Shown here: positions 16,328 to 18,723 of the stretch, one piece after another
How the letters are laid out: each line of letters opens with the position of its first letter
How positions within the stretch are numbered: the first letter of the stretch is position 1
NCBI GenBank assembly: GCA_947165805.1
Contig: CAMVBT010000011.1
Coordinates: 1-18,723, forward strand
Reading direction: 5' to 3'
From: an uncultured Clostridia bacterium
GTDB lineage: Bacteria; Bacillota; Clostridia; Oscillospirales; Ruminococcaceae
DNA length: 18,723 nt
Made by a program: the position numbers and the translations under genes
Notes under the pieces: model-generated
Databases searched by the model: none
What the model saw: only the letters and a program-made list of their open reading frames with translations
What the model was told of the DNA's origin: nothing

Positions 16328-16492
16328 TTAATTTGTACTGTCCGGTATTTCAAAAATGAATATTGCTCCGAGCCTGAAACCCTCTTCAAAGTCCTGTAAG
16401 CTCTCGTAGGCTGCTGTAATGTTGAGCGCATCGGCGTAACTTTCGAGAAGTTCCTTATAATCGGGGTATTTGTTATGTATATCCGGGACATA
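16328..16492 (-). pseudogene. C-terminal remnant resembling DUF6809 proteins
   Basis: Reading the minus strand from 16492 to the TAA at 16328-16330 gives about 54 residues. These include HNKYPDYKELLESYADAL, a short helix, and then ESLQDFEEGFRLGAIFIFEI. The FEEGFRLGA tail is what I recall from small DUF6809-type proteins common in Clostridia mobile elements. There is no start codon, and a stop (TAA, 16493-16495) lies immediately upstream in frame, so the N-terminal part is lost or frame-shifted. The function of the family is unknown to me. A strong hairpin follows the stop, which supports this being a true gene end. Confidence 0.5.
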
Positions 16493-16609
16493 TTACCATA
16501 CCGGGTGAAGCGTTCAATTCATATAGTAACTGAAGAAAGCAAAGAGTATACTTTGCATAATTATGTTAGGCGCTGTCACATCATTTGGTTGATTTTTCTC
16601 GAAAAATTC

Positions 16610-16635
16610 AGACGGCTCAACGGGGTGAGCCGTCT
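16610..16635 (-). terminator. Rho-independent terminator (minus strand)
   Basis: AGACGGCTCA (16610-16619) pairs perfectly with TGAGCCGTCT (16626-16635) around a 6-nt loop. On the minus strand the stem is followed by GAATTTTTC. It starts 9 nt after the stop codon at 16645-16647 and so probably ends the remnant described there. Confidence 0.65.
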
Positions 16636-16644
16636 AAAGACCAA

Positions 16645-16800
16645 TTATTGATTATTAGGGTCATAAAAGTTACTTGGGTCATAAAAATCGTTTCCGCCGA
16701 ATTCCAGGGTAGGTAGAGTAACGATACCACCGAGGGTAGTTCCTCGCGAATTTGAGTCGTTTCTGCGCCCGTGTGAGCCGATGAAGCCCGGAGCAGGAGA
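16645..16800 (-). pseudogene. Possible C-terminal remnant of an unknown minus-strand gene
   Basis: A minus-strand frame ends in TAA at 16645-16647, with a good terminator just behind it. The last 43 or so residues (SHGRRNDSNSRG, then GGIVTLPTLEFGG, then a doubled FYDP motif in NDFYDPSNFYDPNNQ) look more like protein than the upstream part of the frame, which runs antisense through hairpins and is probably not coding. I do not recognise it. The doubled FYDP comes from a short direct repeat (TTTATGACCC). The evidence is only the stop-plus-terminator pair and the composition. Confidence 0.25.
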
Positions 16801-16908
16801 ATCAAGCCTGTGAAAAGACAAGGTTTCGGATTTGCAGGGCTTCGGCGTTATGCACAGGTCATTCAAAAAACAGGCAAATTCGGGGGTATGAAAAAAATGC
16901 AGGAAAAA

Positions 16909-16952
16909 GGGCAGTCGCCTTTTCGGCGCTCTGCCCGTCCACTTCGGCGGGC
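16909..16952 (+). repeat. Overlapping inverted repeats in the leader of the ribbon-helix-helix gene
   Basis: GGGCAG (16909-16914) pairs with CTGCCC (16931-16936) and encloses CGCC-TTTTC-GGCG (16916-16928). A competing stem uses GCCCG (16933-16937) with CGGGC (16948-16952). The two stems exclude each other. They lie 50-90 nt before the start codon and could be an oriT-type structure or a leader control element. Confidence 0.4.
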
Positions 16953-17001
16953 AAAGCCCACCGTTGAGCCAGTTGTAAAATTCAGAAAAAGGAGCCAAAA
17001 T

Positions 17002-17484
17002 ATGAAAAATAAGAAAAGTTGGAGGTCAAATCCCGATAATCCGAAAGAAAATGGCTTAATAAAGCCAGATTCCGAGGGGTCAGACAAGCGAAAATTCGCA
17101 CTTTACATTGACGAGGACACGCTTGCGGAGGTCGGAGAAAAGTATGCCGAGAGCGGCTGCAGTTCCCGCTCGGAGTTCATCGTAGAAGCGACAAAATTCT
17201 ATCTCGGCTACATCGCAGCCAAGAGCAGTACGAAATATCTGCTGCCGGTTTTGAATAGCATTATCCGTGATCAGATGCAGGTATCCGAGCAGCGAACCAA
17301 CAGAAATCTGTTCAAGATCGCGGTGGAGCTGGGCAAGCTGTCACACATAGTTGCGGCGATGAATGATGTTGACGATGACACGGTTCATGACCTGCACGCA
17401 ATGATCGTGGACGAGGTGCGCAGGATAAATGGGATAATAAGTTACGAGCAGGCTGATCGGTATCAGCACGAAGATTGGCAGTGA
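17002..17484 (+). CDS. Ribbon-helix-helix (CopG-like) protein of a conjugative element
   Basis: I chose the ATG at 17002 because AAAAAGGAG lies about 7 nt upstream; the frame is open back to 16810, but that part runs through leader hairpins and has no RBS. The protein is 160 residues. A basic, Asn-rich N-terminus (1-30) is followed by an RHH fold at about 31-70 (KFALYIDEDTLAEVGEKY, then SRSEFIVEATKFYL). A helical C-terminal part (about 80-145) could mediate oligomerisation. Such proteins often precede primase, replication or mobilization genes in Firmicutes conjugative transposons and either repress their operon or bind oriT. The next gene starts within about 10-65 nt (see there). Its function is inferred from the fold and context. 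Confidence 0.75.
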   Translation: MKNKKSWRSNPDNPKENGLIKPDSEGSDKRKFALYIDEDTLAEVGEKYAESGCSSRSEFIVEATKFYLGYIAAKSSTKYLLPVLNSIIRDQMQVSEQRTNRNLFKIAVELGKLSHIVAAMNDVDDDTVHDLHAMIVDEVRRINGIISYEQADRYQHEDWQ

Positions 17485-17549
17485 GGAGGTGATATTATCG
17501 AAAAGAAAAAAATGAACTTGAGAGAGCGAAGTGTCTTGACGACGAAAAT

Positions 17550-17822
17550 GTGTCCGACACCGAATACCGGGACATAACGCTTGACGGAGTTACATACCGT
17601 GTCTGGTCGGCATTTTCCGGTGACGGTTCGCCGGATGAACGGCTTGAAAATGTGATGCTCCGCAGCGTCGAATCGGGCGAGGAGATCGGAAAAGTCAAGG
17701 ACTGGCACGAGGAGGAAATACGTCGCATAGAGCGTGAATCGCTTTTAACTATGGGTTTTTCCGAGGAAGAAACAGAGGAAGCGCTCGACGAATATGAAGA
17801 ACAGTTCGGACTGAGTATGTAG
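17550..17822 (+). CDS. Small TnpW-like transposon-encoded protein, start uncertain
   Basis: From a GTG at 17550 the frame gives 90 acidic residues. ITLDGVTYRVWSAFSGDG (9-26), then SPDERLENVMLRSVES, resembles the short TnpW pattern of Clostridia transposons (gene product of unknown role): an IgGtxYxV strand followed by a DKLxRLI helix. The C-terminal half is strongly acidic and helical (EEETEEALDEYEEQFG). The frame is open further upstream to 17493 without an ATG. The strong GGAGGT at 17485-17490 points instead to ATT or ATC at 17494/17497 in another frame, and a run of seven A (17506-17512) between them would join the frames if one A were added. The gene may therefore carry a frameshift, or use slippage or a rare start. 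It follows the RHH gene directly. Confidence 0.55.
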   Translation: MSDTEYRDITLDGVTYRVWSAFSGDGSPDERLENVMLRSVESGEEIGKVKDWHEEEIRRIERESLLTMGFSEEETEEALDEYEEQFGLSM

Positions 17823-17832
17823 TTTATGAAAG

Positions 17833-17873
17833 CAGCCGGAGTGCTGTGAAATGTGCTCCGGCTGTTCTTTTCC
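17833..17873 (+). terminator. Rho-independent terminator after the TnpW-like gene
   Basis: CAGCCGGAG (17833-17841) pairs perfectly with CTCCGGCTG (17856-17864). TTCTTTTCC follows. It starts 10 nt after the stop codon. Confidence 0.8.
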
Positions 17874-17919
17874 GAGAACGGCGCAGGCATATGCAAGCGC
17901 TCACAACCAGGAATGCGTA

Positions 17920-17948
17920 TTGACTATCAGCCTAAAAAATGATATACT
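17920..17948 (+). promoter_or_regulatory. Sigma-A promoter of the cysteine hydrolase gene
   Basis: TTGACT (17920-17925), a 17-nt spacer and TATACT (17943-17948) form a near-consensus promoter. It lies about 50 nt before an ATG (18000) with AAGGAG at 17988-17993, so the downstream gene is its own transcription unit. Confidence 0.8.
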
Positions 17949-17999
17949 TAATAAAACGTTTGAAAGCGCAGATAGGATTTAACAGATAAGGAGAACCGA

Positions 18000-18548
18000 A
18001 TGGTACTGTTAGTTGTAGATACACAAAAGGGATGTTTTGACGAAAGGCTATATTAGTTTGAAACGGTAAGAAAAAATATAAAGCGGTTAATTACTACAGC
18101 GCGGGAGAATCATGTTGAAGTCGTATATGTCCAGCACGATGACGGCCCAGGTAGTGATCTGGACAAATCTGCGGATAACTACGAAATATATGAGGATTTT
18201 GCGCCGGAAAACGGTGAACGATGTTTTGAAAAGAATGTAAACAGTGCTTCCCATCCTATGACAGGATTGACCGAATACCTGAAGGCTAAGGATGAGAAGG
18301 ATATTATAACAATCGGTGTATCAACAGACTATTGTATGGACGCAACAATTAAAAGCGGATTTGAAAAAGGTTTCCGCATATTCGTTCCTTCATACACGAA
18401 CTCGACCTATGATAATCCATATTTTGACAAGGAAACTGCCTGCAGATATTTTAATGAATTTATGTGGGGTACGCGTTACGCAAAGATCATTACTGTCGAA
18501 CAAGCGATCCGGCTTCTGCGATCTGAAATATCGCCGGAGGATATATAA
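18000..18548 (+). pseudogene. Isochorismatase-family cysteine hydrolase broken by one amber codon
   Basis: From the ATG at 18000 (AAGGAG 6 nt upstream, good promoter) the frame covers 182 codons to the TAA at 18546-18548, interrupted only by TAG at 18054-18056 (codon 19). On both sides it reads as one normal-length isochorismatase-like hydrolase: MVLLVVDTQKGCF, then VEVVYVQHDDGPGSDL, FEKNVNSA and GVSTDYCMDATIKSGF. The Asp7, Lys78 and Cys112 triad is intact. These enzymes hydrolyse amides or related bonds in small molecules (nicotinamidase, N-carbamoyl hydrolases, isochorismatase); the substrate here cannot be told. Restart at Met87 would lack the Asp and Lys. It is therefore probably a very recent pseudogene, unless there is a base error or readthrough. 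The neighbour is a GNAT gene start 43 nt downstream. Confidence 0.85.
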
Positions 18549-18591
18549 GAAATTTCGGTTCACAGATCGGGATTTGTGGAGGTGACACAAC

Positions 18592-18693
18592 ATGGAGATC
18601 AGGTTATTCAAGCCGGAGGATGCTGAAGAAACAGCTTTGGTCATTGAAAAAAGGCAACCTCTAAAAACCCTGTACAAAAAGGGAAAAAAGTAG
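18592..18693 (+). pseudogene. N-terminal fragment of a GNAT acetyltransferase, truncated
   Basis: The ATG at 18592 has GGAGG 9 nt upstream. The first 20 residues (MEIRLFKPEDAEETALVIEK) match the usual opening of GNAT N-acetyltransferases: beta-1, then PEDAEE, then helix 1. After Lys20 the sequence turns into a Lys-rich tail (RQPLKTLYKKGKK) and stops at 18691-18693. The rest of the fold, including the acetyl-CoA loop, is missing. The break falls at about 18651, where a different sequence with its own promoter begins, so an insertion there is the likely cause. The GNAT call rests on a short segment. Confidence 0.55.
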
Positions 18694-18723
18694 TATAATA
18701 GAATCATGAAAAAACAACAGATA
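18651..18723 (+). mobile_element. Probable left end of an insertion sequence (continues beyond the window)
   Basis: The GNAT reading ends at about 18651. What follows is a short AT-rich stretch with a small inverted repeat (CCCT...AGGG, 18668-18683), a promoter and an ATG at 18706 starting MKKQQI at the window edge. This is the layout of an IS terminus with its transposase start. The family cannot be read from six codons, and the terminal repeat cannot be confirmed without the other end. Confidence 0.4.
18671..18699 (+). promoter_or_regulatory. Promoter of the gene starting at 18706
   Basis: TATAAT (18694-18699) is a perfect -10, with TGTACA (18671-18676) 17 nt upstream as a weak -35. The ATG at 18706 is only 7 nt past the -10, so its transcript would be almost leaderless. 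Confidence 0.55.

Noticed and set aside
16810..17001. 64-residue N-terminal extension of the ribbon-helix-helix protein
   Set aside because: The extension reads through leader hairpins and lacks an RBS, while the ATG at 17002 has a clear AAAAAGGAG.

Overview
The window looks like a chromosomal segment of a gut Clostridia, most likely Ruminococcus or a close Oscillospiraceae relative. This rests on the AGGAGG-type ribosome binding sites, the codon style, the Firmicutes conjugative-element genes and the peptide-aldehyde type NRPS. The genus is an inference.

The centre (1837-15811, all minus strand) is one tight operon of six genes. In transcription order they are: a MATE exporter carrying a C-terminal anti-sigma-like HATPase domain (15811-14048); a 3007-residue nonribosomal peptide synthetase with domains A-T-C-A-T-C-A-T-R (14046-5023); a STAS anti-anti-sigma protein (5002-4712); a stand-alone RsbW-like HATPase (4715-4293); a membrane Cache-HAMP-PP2C (SpoIIE/RsbU-type) phosphatase (4303-2492); and an Sfp-type phosphopantetheinyl transferase (2490-1837). 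Junctions are 1-nt gaps, an ATGA overlap, an 11-nt overlap and one 20-nt gap, and a bidirectional terminator follows at 1793-1820. A perfect-consensus promoter (TTGACA-17-TATAAT) about 370 nt upstream and a weaker proximal promoter could both drive it. Between them lies a hairpin-rich repeat.

The first A domain has lost the Asp that binds the amino group of amino acids, so it probably loads an acyl starter. The second has a hydrophobic pocket. The third has Lys at the position (GrsA 278) that is also Lys in Asp-activating domains. The terminal reductase should release an aldehyde. The predicted product is an N-acyl dipeptide aldehyde ending in an acidic residue. It resembles the gut peptide-aldehyde protease inhibitors of the ruminopeptin type, as I recall them. 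The PPTase activates the carrier domains and the MATE protein probably exports the product.

The most unusual feature is a complete phosphatase / STAS / kinase-type partner-switching set in the operon with no sigma factor, together with a second kinase-type domain fused to the exporter. This suggests that export or synthesis is controlled by a phosphorylation switch that senses an extracellular signal.

Both flanks are mobile-element debris. On the left (1-1640) are a partial gene, a hairpin cluster, a MobC-like gene, an integrase fragment lacking its catalytic tyrosine, and a tRNA 3' end (probably Thr) that looks like an attachment site. On the right (16240-18723) are a DUF6809-like remnant, other remnants with terminators, a ribbon-helix-helix gene, a TnpW-like small protein, a cysteine hydrolase gene broken by one amber codon, and a GNAT acetyltransferase start cut off by what looks like an insertion sequence end.
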